From contig OX336343.1 in NCBI GenBank assembly GCA_946902875.1, positions 23,607,596 to 23,671,595 on the forward strand: a stretch of DNA of 64,000 nucleotides, in the 5' to 3' direction. Position 1 is the stretch's first letter. Each line of letters opens with the position of its first letter. Made by a program: the position numbers and the translations under genes. The DNA comes from Nematopogon swammerdamellus. Its lineage: Eukaryota; Arthropoda; Insecta; Lepidoptera; Adelidae. Shown here piece after piece: positions 41,050 to 55,400 of the stretch. The notes under the pieces are model-generated. The model had not been told where the DNA came from, did no database searches, and saw only the letters and a list, made by a program, of their open reading frames with translations.

Positions 41050-43080
41050 CCATTAGTTTTATACACTGTGTTGCAACCCCAACCGTAAAACCCGAAAGGG
41101 GGTGATTCTGTACGTGAAATAGAACAACTTTTGTTCTACGACTTTTTAATTTGAAGAAAAAAAAATTATTTTTTCTCCATACATTTTGAGAATAGGTATT
41201 ATGGAAAAAAAATTTTTTTTTTTCTTTCCAAAAATTTTTTTTCGCCACACAATTTGTTTAGTTTCACATATAGAATAACCCCCATAAATCAGTTAAAAAT
41301 ATTACGGGGGCAACTGCAACACCGTGTACACATTACTTACTAATTCATTACACTATTCGTATTATCTACGCATAGTTTTGTATTACTGTAGCTATGTCAT
41401 AATTTCATAATAATATCTATTCTTATTTCTTTCCGACTACTCACCTTGCAATTGTCATCCCCAAAGGTTAGAAAAGGTTAGAAGTTAGAAAATGCCTAGA
41501 GGCATTAAGTGTTATCCTTTGCCCATACTTTTTTTTCAGTGCATATTTATACATAAAACCCAATTTCAATTTAAATATGTACATACAAAACAAATACAAA
41601 ATTATGTGACAATTAAGAATAAAACACTGAAAATGGTAATTTATAAAATTATTTTTATTCATTTACAACAAATAATTCGACATACAGCAAAATAATTTTA
41701 ACACAAACACACATATTTAGCACTCGATCTAATATTTACAAACATTTATTTACATCAAGGTTGAGTTTGACGTCTCAGAAGTATTGCCAAACTTGATTAA
41801 CGCTTTATCACTAATAATTATGACAACAGGCTATATCGGAATATTGAAAACTTATATCAAAAGCAAAGTTCAAAAGGTGGTCTCGAGAAAAATATGAACG
41901 TACAACAACATGAATTTACTTAGGTTTTATGCTGCAATACCTACTTATTTATTTATTGTAAATAATTATAAACTTAACTGATACGAAAATTTATTTCGTG
42001 CTAAAAGAATATTATGACTGTACTTTATGTGTGTGCAACTTTTTACGTGCATTCCGAACAACGTGGGTGGGCTTTCAAAGCTACGCTTGTTGATAATGTG
42101 TAGGTAATTAATTTATTTACAATTTAAATGAATACATTAAAAATAATTCATAATTTAATGTTTCATGTTTCATGGATTTTCATTAAAAGTATCCAATAGT
42201 CAACATAGTAAAATTTAAATTAATTTTAGGAAAAACATTTTTTACTGTGGTTTTGTATTCGTATTTGTCTGTTACCTAATAGTCAGAACTCCTGAACGGG
42301 TTGTCCGTTTCCAATATTGTTTTGTTCATACAATATTACATCGTTATATCTACCGAATAAGTTGCTCCATGGTTCGGGCTTGTAAAAATGAAAGGCCCCT
42401 CAGGACATTATCGATAGAAGTTATGGGCTGGCATCACTAGCGTAGCTGGTAATTAAGTCAATCACTGAACAGATAAGTACTTAGTATTATAGTTTTTATA
42501 GTATTTATATGTAGTCTGTTTTTTTTTTGAAGACTGAGGAAAATTACGTTTGGAGTATTGCCAGTTTCCGACAAATTTTAAATAGTTCCGTAGATGTTAT
42601 CGATACAAAATTGTATCTTTAGATTAACTAATACAATGCTATAAACTCTACTACTACTCTACTAATTGTGGATTTGTTTGCCAAAATCTTCCGCTAAATC
42701 CAGCACTACAAGTAACCCACATATGCGTGAAGGTGTGTCGTGGGTGTGTTTAATAGTAATATGTGGTGTGCATTTTGATACCAGAAAAAAAATAATTTTG
42801 TTTCACTATGTCAGGCAGGACTTCTAAGTCGCATTATAACCTAACACTAAACATTATTCAATCGATTGAAGTCGATAGTAATTTTATTAACTGCAATCAG
42901 TAGTTGTGTGAAGCGCGCTACCCTCTAAAGTCAGTCAAACGCACAGAGCATCAAATACCTACCGTGCGCGCGCATTTGATGCTCTGTGGTCAAACGTCAC
43001 TTTCCTCCGTCTCAAAAAACGGACTATAGTATAATAGTTCGGTGTAGTCAATCATGACTAGTTTAATAAAAAAAAATTGG
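41050..43080. other. Spacer downstream of the globin gene
   Basis: Mostly AT-rich with no recognised gene. A small hairpin with GAGCATCAAAT and ATTTGATGCTC arms lies at about 42945-42986. Confidence 0.4.
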
Positions 43081-43084
43081 CGCT

Positions 43085-43210
43085 ACATAATGTTTTTTAT
43101 GTAATCCGGTCTGGGTTGGTGACTTGAGTCAGAGAGGACATGCTTCCATCAGTACCAACTCCGAGGAGGCGCCATATCGGAGACTCCTCTTTGGATTGCC
43201 GGGATTTTCA
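43085..43210 (-). mobile_element. SINE fragment near the globin 3' end
   Basis: TTATGTAATCCGGTCTGGG onward is a diverged copy of the tRNA-SINE body. It lies about 100 bp past the globin stop and may be in the 3' UTR. Confidence 0.5.
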
Positions 43211-43312
43211 CCGAGTAAGGGACGAGGCACAGCCTTCTCTGTTCCTGGCTGGAGGATCGAGGGTGGAGATGAAGGGTGGACGGTGGAAGGTGGAGGGGGA
43301 AGGGTGGATGGA

Positions 43313-43447
43313 CTACCGCTGGAGTTCGAAGGTGAGCTGCGGGAAGATGTTGCGGTACATGAACTGGAGCGCGCGCCCCCACGCGTCCATCGTGTCCTTG
43401 TCGAACTTCATCTCCGTGAACAGAGCCACCAGCACGTTTTGAAGCAC
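43313..43447 (-). CDS. Globin exon 3 (helices G-H, stop)
   Basis: The acceptor is GTGACGCAG|GTG. 44 codons then TAG: VLQNVLVALFTEMKF to FPQLTFELQR. The Trp in MDAWGRAL and the hydrophobic spacing fit helix H of globins. Confidence 0.85.
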   Translation of the reverse strand: MLQNVLVALFTEMKFDKDTMDAWGRALQFMYRNIFPQLTFELQR

Positions 43448-46400
43448 CTGCGTCACAAACAACACCAATAACAACATTTATTATTTTAGATGAAACACCG
43501 AAAATACTAACGGCGGCGATAATAAATTCGTCGCGTCGCGCAACTAATAATAAAAGTTTGAATTTGGAACTCGGGTGTCACCGGCGCGTTGGCAATTTCG
43601 CCACCGGGTCCGATGACGAATTATTTTTACCCGACTATGGCGAAGCCAAAAAGAGGGTAATGTGTTTATCCTGAATGGTTTCTATGTATGTAAGTATGTG
43701 TGTTAAGATGACTGTAACTCATAAACGACTCGTCCGATTTTGATAATTCTGGTGTCATTTGGTTTGTCTCAATTACATGGCCAACCATTTTTATTTTGAT
43801 ACGTTAGTAAGTACTTGCTTTATATCTAAGTAAGTACTTGCTTTATAATTGTTGATTAGATAGGTGCAAAAATGAAAATGGAGAAAAAAAAACGTCCCGA
43901 CCAGTTTCAAAATTTCGAGAGAATACGTTATCGCTCCGATGGCGAAATTGTAACGCACTGCGTTTTGTTCTGTAGTACTCTGAGCTTAGTAAAATATTTT
44001 TTTAGAAAATTCAAAATCCAGTCCGTCGCCTTATTGTCCAAGTGTAAATATAAAATGTCTCCGAAAATAAAATGCTGTAGTGGGGCGTAAACGTTTCCAG
44101 AAAAAAAAAAGAACGAATTAGAGAGCCCGACGCAGTATTTATACTGCAGTAGATCAACTTGAATTGTTTTCATCGTTTTTCGTTTTCGTCGATTTTTAGA
44201 ATGGTTTTCTTTATTTCGAATGGGATTAAATATATCGAGGATATACGCTATATTCCGCGCTCCTATTTAGCAAACAGTTTAGAAAAACCTTCGATCGTGC
44301 TTTGAACTTCAACAGTTTGTTTAAGTCCGCCATAGGTAATTTAATAACTGAAGTAAATATGCACAATTCATAGTACAAATTCAGATTACAATTTCAGATA
44401 ATGCATAATTTATGTCCCGTAGAAAAAAAAAACAAAATTGTTGCCATACCAATAATAATAGTAGAATACGAAATAAATAGTGAAAGAGTCGACCTAGAAA
44501 AGTTGGATCAAGAAATTGGAACAGCCAAATGCGGCTACGTTATTTTTCCTCTTTCCCATGCGTGATACTAGATACTGTGCGTGATAGTCTATTAGCTGTC
44601 GGTAACTAGGCACGTGTTCAGTAATCAAACCACACAGCACAGGTGGCCTTGGCCATAGAGATGTGTAAGCCAAGAAGCAAAAGTGCTGAAAGCCACCGAA
44701 CTAGACGGAGGTACCCAACTAACATTATGGTGTTAAGGCCGTGACAAACGCCAACGACCTTGAGCATTCGGGAATTCTACATAATGTACCATGCGACTGC
44801 TAATTTCGCTTCGCACGTTCAAGTCACATTTAGCGTAGTTTGTCGCTATCAGCCTAAAGAGTTGATGGTTCGGGGTTCGAATCCCACTTTCGTATGTTTT
44901 TTTTTTTTGCTTTTTTATTATTTTAATTATTAAAATGATTGTGGCTTATGTAACTGATGCGTGATTCTAATTTTTTATTTTTTATTATTTTACCTAAATA
45001 ACATTTTATTGTAATTTCTTCCAAATTATTTTAGTTCATGTACTTACCACTTTTTATAAACCTCTAAATAGACTATCGATGAAAACTAAAATAAAAATAG
45101 GTAGGTAGGTAATAGGTAGATAGGCATTTAGGTATGTATGGCAAATATCATAGCAACATAGGTACCGGCCGGCGCGCGCGGCGCGCGCGGCGGCAGCATG
45201 GCACGGTGCGGTGGGGTGCGGTGCGGTGCGGTAACTCAGTAGCAGCGTGCCACTCACGCATGCAAGCAAGCAATAACAAGCCGCTCCTCCGCGCCGCGCC
45301 GCCGCTCCTCCGCGCCGCGCCGCGCCGCCGCGTCGTCACCGCTCCGCGCCACCACAGTGCCGCCGCCGCCGCCGCCCCCGCTCCGCAGCGCGCCGCTGTT
45401 GCTAGGCTACTTTTATTTAGGCATGGTTCTATAGTCCTTGCATCTCAAGCGCAGACAGCGTTATACCACACCCGTGACACTAGTCACATTTTCTATGAAG
45501 CGGCCGAAAATGTGTACCTACTGCTCACGTACGCGGGCGCCTTTGCGTGTATTGGTGCGACCTCGATAACTTGGGTACAGGGTTGGCACTCTTTATGAGA
45601 AGTTTGTAGTGGACAATATTATAAATTATATTTGATGTAATTTAAAAGGAAACATTTTTAATTATGACTATCTATGTATATGTACCTCTTAACATTATTG
45701 GAGGGCAAGAAAAAAAGAAAAACATCAACTTATATGCACATGTTTTATTTTTACTCGCTAACTAAACGACAATTTTGCAGTGAAAGTTTCACTAAATTTT
45801 GGAAACTTTGCAATAGGTATTCCATTTTTATTATTTTTAAGCCGAATCGTATGTGAAGCTAAAGTGAAATTTTCAATGTATACTTGCCGCCATTTTGAAC
45901 TTTTTAGTTACTGGACCGATTGCTTTCAAAATTGATATCTGGGTGTCTGTGTAGGCTCTGAATACGAATCTGTAATCAAAATTAAAAAAAAGTGGCCGCC
46001 ATTTTGAACTTTTTAGTTACTGGACCGATTGCTTTCAAAATTGATATCTGGGTGTCTGTGTAGGCTCTGAATACGAATCTGTAATCAAAATAAAAAAAAG
46101 TGGCCGCCATTTTGAACTTTTCAGTTACTGGACCGATTGCTTTCAAAATTGATATCTGGGTGTCTGTGTAGGCTCTGAATACGAATCTGTAATCAAAATA
46201 AAAAAAAAGTGGCCGCCATTTTGAACTTTTCAGTTACTGGACCGATTGCTTTCAAAATTGATATCTGGGTGGCTGTGTAGACTCTGAATACGAATCTGTA
46301 ATCAAAATAAAAAAAAGTGGCCGCCATTTTGAACTTTTTAGTTACTGGACCGATTGCTTTCAAAATTGATATCTGGGTGTCTGTGTAGGCTCTGAATACG

Positions 46401-49400
46401 AATCTGTAATCAAAATAAAAAAAGTGGCCGCCATTTTAAACTTTTCAGTTACTGGACCGATTGCTTTCAAAATCGATATCTGGGTGTCTGTGTGGGCTCG
46501 GAATACGAATCTGTAGTCAAAATAAAAAAAAAGTGGCCGCCATTTTGAACTTTTTAGTTACTGGACCGATTGATTTCAAAATTGATATCTGGGTGTCTGT
46601 GTAGGCTCTGAATACGAATCTGTAGTCAAAATTTAAAAAAAGTGGCCGCCATTTTGAACTTTTCAGTTACTGGACCAATTGCTTTCAAAATCGATGTCTG
46701 GGTGTCTGTGTGTGCTCTGAATACGAATCTGTAGTCAAAATTAAGTGGCCGCATTTTAAACTTTTTAGTTACTGGACCGATTGATTTCAAAATTGATATC
46801 TGGGTGTCTGTGTAGGCTCTGAATACGAATCTGTAGTCAAAATTTAAAAAAAGTGGCCGCCATTTTGAACTTTTCAGTTACTGGACCAATTGCTTTCAAA
46901 ATCGATGTCTGGGTGTCTGTGTGTGCTCTGAATACGAATCTGTAGTCAAAATTAAGTGGCCGCCATTTTAAACTTTTTAGTTACTGGACCGATTGCTTTC
47001 AAAATTGATATCTGCGTGTCTGTGTGGGCTCTAAATATGAATCTGTAGTCAAAACTAAAAAGTGCAAGATGGCGGCAACTATTTTTAAATTTTGAAAACG
47101 GATTCGTATTCAGAGCCCATACAGATACCCAGATATCAATTTTGAAAGCAATCGGTCCAGTAACTAAAAAGTTCAAAATGGCGGCCACTTTTTTTTAATG
47201 TTCACTACAGATTCGTATTCAGAGCCCACGCAGACACCCAGATATCGATTTTGAAAGCAATCGGTCCAGTAACTAAAAAGTTCAAAATGGAGGCCGTTTT
47301 TTTTTTATTTTGACAACGGATTCGTATTCAGAGCCCACACAGACACCCAGATATTGATTTTGAAAGCAATCGGTCGAATAACTAAAAAGGTCAAAATGGC
47401 GGCAACTTTTTTTAAATATTCACTACATATTTGTATTCAGAGTCCACACAAACACCCAGATATCGATTTTGAAATCAATCGGTCCAGTAATTAAAAAGTT
47501 CAAAATGGCGGCAACTTTTTTTAAATGTTCACTACAGATTCGTATTCAGAGCCCACACAGACACCCAGATATCGATTTTGAAAGCAATCGGTCCAGTAAC
47601 TAAAAAGTTCAAAATGGCAGCCGCTTTTTTTAAATTTTGACAACGGATTCGTATTCAGAGTCCACACAGACACCCAGATATCGACTTTGAAAGCAATCGG
47701 TCCAGTAACTAAAAAGTTCAAAATGGCGGCCACTTTTTTAAATTTTGACAACGGATTCGTATTCAGAGTCCACACAGACACCCAGATATCGACTTTGAAA
47801 GCAATCGGTCCAGTAACTAAAAAGTTCAAAATGGCGGCCACTTTTTTTAAATTTTGACAACGGATTCGTATTCAGAGTCCACACAGACACCCAGATATCG
47901 ACTTTGAAAGCAATCGGTCCAGTAACTAAAAAGTTCAAAATGGCGGCCACTTTTTTAAATTTTGACAACGGATTCGTATTCAGAGTCCACACAGACACCC
48001 AGATATCGACTTTGAAAGCAATCGGTCCAGTAACTAAAAAGTTCAAAATGGCGGCCACTTTTTTTAAATTTTGACAACGGATTCGTATTCAGAGTCCACA
48101 CAGACACCCAGATATCGACTTTGAAAGCAATCGGTCCAGTAACTAAAAAGTTCAAAATGGCGGCCACTTTTTTAAATTTTGACAACGGATTCGTATTCAG
48201 AGTCCACACAGACACCCAGATATCGACTTTGAAAGCAATCGGTCCAGTAACTAAAAAGTTCAAAATGGCGGCCACTTTTTTTAAATTTTGACAACGGATT
48301 CGTATTCAGAGCCCACACAGACACCCAGATATCGACTTTGAAAGCAATCGGTCCAGTAACTAAAAAGTTCAAAATGGCGGCCACTTTTTTTAAATTTTGA
48401 CAACGGATTCGTATTCAGAGCCCACACAGACACCCAGATATCGACTTTGAAAGCAATCGGTCCAGTAACTAAAAAGTTCAAAATGGCAGCCGCTTTTTTT
48501 AAATTTTGACAACGGATTCGTATTCAGAGCCCACACAGACACCCAGATATCGACTTTGAAAGCAATCGGTCCAGTAACTAAAAAGTTCAAAATGGCAGCC
48601 GCTTTTTTTAAATTTTGACAACGGATTCGTATTCAGAGCCCACACAGACACCCAGATATCGACTTTGAAAGCAATCGGTCCAGTAACTAAAAAGTTCAAA
48701 ATGGCGGCCACTTTTTTTAAATTTTGACAACGGATTCGTATTCAGAGCCCACACAGACACCCAGATATCGACTTTGAAAGCAATCGGTCCACTAACTAAA
48801 AAGTTCAAAATGGCGGCCACTTTTTTTAAATGTTCATATGATTAAGATTCGCTCCGGTGAAGGAAAACACCGTGAGGAAACCTGTGCACAGCAGTACATA
48901 TAAAATTGTTGTGGACACCGCTTCCAATCCAGCTTGTCACGTGGAAATGTATATCAATTCCCTTCCATGTTCATGGGAAAGGCTTGCGCTCAGTAGTAGG
49001 ACATTAAAATTGACTCAAGAAGAAGAATAAGAAACCAAATTGATATCTGATTTGTGTAACATAAATTTCATTATTTCACATAAGAATGAAAATTTCACAG
49101 TAATTTTGCAGAAAGTGCAAAATTTCACTGCAAAATTTCAAGTGAAATTTTTGTGCAAAATTGCGCCTTGCATCTCTAAGTAAGTGCGAACAAGGAGGTT
49201 TGAAGTCCACCGCGCGCGCGGGCGCGGCCGGCCCGATCGTTGTTCTGTGCTGTGAGTGCGAAAGAACCGCGCGCGTACGTGTAAGTAGCTACTACTCCCT
49301 CTCGAAGGTGCGCTCGCTCTCCTCTCGACAGTCGGTGCCAGCCTGACTAGCCGTCCGCCAGAAGTCGACCAGACAGCGCTCGCGGGCTGCGGGGCGCGGG

Positions 49401-52400
49401 GGGAAGCAAACTCGCTTCGAGGCGGAGCGTCGCTTCTATACGCCAGTATTATAAGTATTCTATGGTTATACCACAGTACCTATTAGTTATTCTGTGGTTA
49501 TACCAACGAAAGCCATGCATATAACGCCCCGTCAAGTTACGTACCGGAGCGTATACTGATAGATACCACAGAAGAGAGATATTACTGATACGGTCGTACT
49601 GTATACTGGTACGGAAAATGACACGGTGGCAACATCACCTACAATACAACATCCGAGATGTCAGCTCGTAACAACTGGTGAAGTAGGTGCTATGTCAGTG
49701 CTTTTCTTCGGTCGTACCGGCTTCACTGAACTGGACGGAAAAAAAGAAGGGAGTCATATCCCGAAATAGTTTGTATTTTCCGTCCAGTTTAGTGTAGCCG
49801 GCACGACCAAAGGGAAGCACTGACATGGCACCTAAGTTCACCCGGTGTTATGGGCTGACATCACGGATGTTATAGGTGATATAGCAAACTGTGTCAGTTT
49901 ACATAAAAAAATCCCTCAGTCGCCTTTTACGACATGCACGGGGAGAGATGCAGTGGGGCTATTATTTTAAATTACCATCCCACACGGTACAAATATACCT
50001 AACCACCTATCTTTTTTCCATTCGATCCAAACACAGAAGACAGAAATGACGACCGACACGCGGGCGCAGCAGGGCAGGAGCGAGCAAGCGAGCCCGGAAC
50101 TAAAATTGTATCTAGTATTGAAGTGCCTGCTAAATTGACGAAGGCAAAAATTTTACCCTTCCGACTGAAGAATTACGTCAATAATTTCATGTAGGCGTTT
50201 TTTGTTTTTTATTTTTATCTCCTTTCGTGGATAAAATAATAAAAAAAATTGAATAGAGTTTTCTCAGAGCTTTGTGACCTTTGAATCGGTGGTATTGTAA
50301 AATTGTAATAATACACACATACTCAGATTTTCAAAAATTCATGCTTTTTTTATATATTTTTAATTTTATGTTTATTACTTACTTTTACTCATTATTAAAA
50401 AAACCAGCAATGCACTTTGTTGGTAAGGAACCAAAATATAGGTTGGTATTTTTTTAATTTTCTGAATGTGTGTCAATTGGTCAGTTTTGGACCTTCTTTG
50501 TCGCACTTTTTGCATGTTTTGCGTATTTGGCGTTTGTCACCGCCTTAAGACAGGCGTTATAAGAGAGAATTTGAGAGACTGTCTTGAGAATTTGTATTAG
50601 CTATATTTATCTAAGATTGTATTTTGTGTTTGTTTTACTTATAGATTATGCAATTTTTTGGGTTAATTAACTTAACTTAACTAACTTAATTTAAAATTTC
50701 AATTGTATGCTTTTAAGTGCGAGATTATTTGAAAATTGTATTATTTTCCTTGTCAATTACTGTATTTTGTTTTGTTATTTTTTGTAATATTGTTATGCCT
50801 ATGGGTGTTGTCACTATAAAGAAATAAATAAAATAAATAAATAAATATGAGATGATAGGTGAGATATAAACACACAAGCACACATCTTACACCACCAATA
50901 CCTATAGTGTCACCAGGAAGTTATGATACGTGGGAAACATGCGCAACTGTCTGCATTCCTAAGTAGGGGCGTGAACTTTCGGTCGAAAGTTTGTCGATAA
51001 TTGTATGACCTAATAACTTAATTATCGACAAACTTTCGATCGAAAGTTCAAGTAAATTTTTTTACGTTTTCGTATCCCGTACGGAAGCCTATTACGCCTA
51101 CGCCGCCGCCGTCTGTCTGCCCGTCCGTCCGTCTCTCCGAGGGCTGTATCTCTTGAACCGTTATAGGTAGCCTGTTGAAATTTTCACAGAAATGTGTTAT
51201 TTATTATGGCGGATATAACAACAATTAATAAAAAAATAGAAAAAGTAAAAAATTAAGTGGAGTTCCCATACAAGAAACGTGTTTTTTTAATGTTTTTTTT
51301 GTGGTGCGGAAACCTCAGTGCGCGAGTCCGACTCGCACTTGGACGGTTTTTAGGAATGCAGACAGTTGCGTATATTTACCACGTATCATAACTTCCTGGT
51401 GGCACTATATAGCCGTGCGCGGCGCTCGGGGCGCGACTTCGGTCGGCTCGGTCGACAGTATTCGGCTGAACACGAGACAAGATGCAAAGGCGATAAGCAA
51501 CACCGTTTGTCACTGTCGCTCTTGCACAAAACACCACGTTATTCTTTCTCGTTCGCTCTCCACACGAACGTTCGGTACTGACGTGCGCTCAACACGCTTG
51601 TGAGAGGCCTTGTGAAGCGGATGTCTTGTGAAAGGATTTTATAAGATCCTTTGGTCGATAACAATTTTTTCGGGTAGATGTATGGGCACGGCCAGTTTAA
51701 AGATAGAATGTCGATGCTGAAGGCTGTTAAAATATCGTATAATCGCCTCGCGTGTTCCCCAATGCGGTAGCCAGACGCCCTGGATCGCTACTCTAGGTGC
51801 CTCAATTCTGACACATCTCTGACTCTTGACTCCTCTTACTCTTAAAGTTCTTATACAGGCTTGACATTCTAAATAAGCCTGAAGTATCGAATAAAGGTTG
51901 ACGGGAAGAGATCACTACCAGTGATTGATAAGTCCGCCTTTGCGCACACAAGCATTTCTTGTTTCTTTTCGTGTATGTACTGTTCTTATTTCAACTGTGT
52001 GCAATAAGGAGTTTCTATTCTATTCTATTCTAAAAATTGTGTGATTATCAATCAACATAATTTAATAGGTACCGCTTATAGTCTGTTATCGAATGCTGGT
52101 TTTTCGATGTTTTGCGAAGATTTTTAACTAAAGTAAAATTATTTATTCCTGGCTCTTGCCGCAATAAACGCCACTACAACAGACAACTAGTTTTATGGTT
52201 TTTAGACCCATTATCTTCAATGGGAACTGGTCTAAATGATTTATGGCTCAGGACGCTTGAAATGAAATGTAATGAGTATTTATTTGTCGCCAGTTTAACA
52301 AGTAGGTAACATTATATACGAGTACATATAGCACGTCAACAAAATGTTCGGTTCAAATTTACTACTTATAGTGCTAAAGTGTTGCTTTGCTGTGTTGACT

Positions 52401-55400
52401 GGGAGAAGTTACATAACGTGACAAGTTCGCCATCTGTACCGCAAGTGTAAAAATACATGTTTTATTTCCTTGTTTTATTATTTGTGAATCTTCTTTGAAT
52501 CCTATTTCTATGGGCTGACGAGTTGAACGAGTAGGAATAGGAATTGTGTCTGTGCCCTTTCTGAGCAGGAATGGGCGTGCCACGAACAAAAATAAAATAT
52601 TCATGGCACCCTCCACACGCGCCATATTATCTACTGAATAAAACGATAGTTGAAGAGTTTAAGTAATTTTACTTTTTAGACGTGAATTTAATGAACGTCT
52701 TTGGATTCGTGTATAGGGGGGGTCAACTAAAAAAATTAAGACTTTTTATGTACTTTGTGATGCTTCGCACGGCTAAACTATTTGAGCTATTGGCATTTCA
52801 ATGGTACCATATGAAAGATTCGGAAGAAAGAAGAAAGTTCGGCGACTTCAAATATGTGTTACACTTTTTCTTTATATTTCTAGCCCTTCTGGGTGTAATC
52901 TGCCCTTAAAGTTGACGTGTCTCAAAAAAATCGAAAACATCTAACTATCGAAGTTAGTATTCGTATGTAGTTTATCTATCATACATATTTCTTTACAGTC
53001 TTAACACATTGCCACAAACTATTCTTGTTCGCCTGCATGTACTTCTCCCACATCCCAAAGGTTAGTTAGAATAGAATGCCTCGCGGCATTAAGCTCGCCT
53101 GTTGTAACTAATTTTTATAAATTGGTGTTCAATAAAGAATATATACATATACATACTTAAGCTGCGGTGCGCCTTCGATGTGTTTTAAATTGGTTGTCGC
53201 GTCGTCGTCGTAAGAAAATTAAACATTCCACTTTACTATACTAATATCATAAATACTCGTAATACAGGAGCGGGGTGGCTGAGGTAAGTAAGGGCAGCGG
53301 GGAGCGGGTGGGGTGCACAGGAATGCGGCGTGAACCAATCCCAGCATAGGGTGTCAATCATTGAGTTACCAACATCCAGGCCTGGGTTTAAAGCTTAGAC
53401 AATAGGTGCCTATACCTATCCATACAAAATCAGGTCGTGACAATAACATTCAAAATTGGTGAAATTCAATTTGGAGACAACATTAAAACATGAGGAATTA
53501 CTTTATTTAAAAAAATCTGCTCTCGCGCTAGTACTCGCATGTAGTGAAGCCAGGATATAAAACTCAAAATATTTAAACACTTAACAATACAATTCGGAAG
53601 TTCAGTTAAGGCTGCCTACAAGGAAAAGTTTCAATCAATATTACAATACGTCGGTAGCTTTTACATTTTTATTTGTATCAATTCGTAGTTTTTAGGGTTC
53701 CGTACCTCAAAGGAGGAAAAAACTGAACCCTTATAGGATCACTTTGTTGTCCGTCTGTCTGTCTGTCTGTCAAGGCCTTTTTTCTCAGGAACGGGTAGAC
53801 GTATCAAGTTGAAATTAATATCAAATACTAAGGTCTACGAAACCTTTGAGGTGTAGAAAATGCAAGCTTCTAGGTCAACGGAATCACTAGATACGCCCAT
53901 TTAAGTCACATATTTTGCTACCGGCAAATCAAATCAAAACCTATAGAGTACTTCCAGTTAACATAGAATCATGAAATTTGGTAAGAAGCAAGGTCTCACA
54001 GCACAAGTAAAGGAAAAAATCTAAAATTGTAAATACATAGTTATGTGGCATTAAAAATATTGTTTGTTTGTTTTCTATGTCAAGGTCCCTTTTTCTCAGG
54101 AACGGATCAAGATAACAAATTGAAATTAATACGAAATACTAAGATCTACGATCTCTTTAAGTTGTAGAATACTAAAGCTTCTAAATCAACGCAATCAAAA
54201 GATACGGCCATCTATGTCATATTTCATACTCGTAAACTCACTCAAAACAAATCAAAACCTATAGGGTATTTCCCGTTAACATAGAATCATAAAATTTGGT
54301 AAGAAGCAAGGTCTTACAGCACAAGTAAAGGAAAAAATCCGAAAATTGTAAAATTGTAGTTATTGACATTAAAAAAAAAATATTGTTTTGTATGTCAAGG
54401 ACCCCCTTTCTCAGGAGCGGATCAAGATAACAAATTGAAATTAATAAGAAATACTAAGAGCTACGATCTCTTTACGGTATAGAAAATGCAAGCTTCTAAA
54501 TCAACGCAATCAAAAGATACGGCCATCTATGTCAGATTTCATACTCGCAAACTCACTCCAAACAAATCAAAACCTATAGGGTATTTCCCGTCAACCTAGA
54601 ATCATAAAATTTGGTAATAAGCAAGGTCTCATAGCACACGTAAAGGAAAAAATCCTAAAATTGTAAACTTGTAGTTATGATATTAAAAAAAAATTGATTG
54701 TTTTGTGTGTCAAGTCAAGACCCTTTTTCTCAGTAACGAGTCAAGACATCAAATTGAAATTAATATGGAATACTAACGTCTGCGATCCATTCGAGTTATA
54801 CATATAAAATGAAAGCTTCTAAATCAATATAATTAAAACATACGGCTATTTATGGCAAATTTTAATACTTGCAAACTCATTCAAATGAAATCAAAACCTA
54901 TAGGGTACTTACGTTGACCTGGAGTAATGAAATTTGGCAAGAAGCATGGTCTCACATCACAAGTAAAGAAAAAATCCGAAAATTTTAGATATTATGTCGT
55001 TATGTCGTAGTCATAATATAAGAAATATATTTTTGTATAACTTCACGAATGCCGCACAGTCAAACCATTGCTGTAGTGTTTATTTAGGCGTTCGTGATTT
55101 TCCAAAACAATTGCTTTTGTACATACCTACATAATACAAATATATTGAGTGATGCTGATGATACGGAACCCTCGGTGCGCGAGCCCAACTCGCACTTGCC
55201 GACTTTTTATTAAAAGCTGAAAACTCTGCTCCAACCTGAAAACTCTCTTGCGGCGCCGAGGCGGCCTGGCCAGGAGAGTCAATAACCTAGGTCAATAACT
55301 TAGGTACCTAGTGGCACGCTTTATTGTTTAGAACATAATGTTTTGTTAGATTTCTTGAAAAATAATGCTAAAACATAAAATTTTAGTGTTTATTATGTTG

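Noticed and set aside
43124..43471. 115-codon plus-strand frame
   Set aside because: It is antisense to the globin last exon and overlaps a SINE fragment.
44860..44892. tRNA or SINE from GGGTTCGAATCCC
   Set aside because: A lone box-B-like motif without a box A at the right distance.
45134..45598. 154-codon frame rich in Ala and Arg
   Set aside because: GC-rich tract with few stops. No domain, open on both strands, inside globin intron 2.
46952..48820. Overlapping 66-106 codon frames on the minus strand
   Set aside because: By-products of the 109-bp foldback array, not genes.
52112..52909. Two short plus-strand frames
   Set aside because: No family resemblance, splice context or neighbours that would support a gene.
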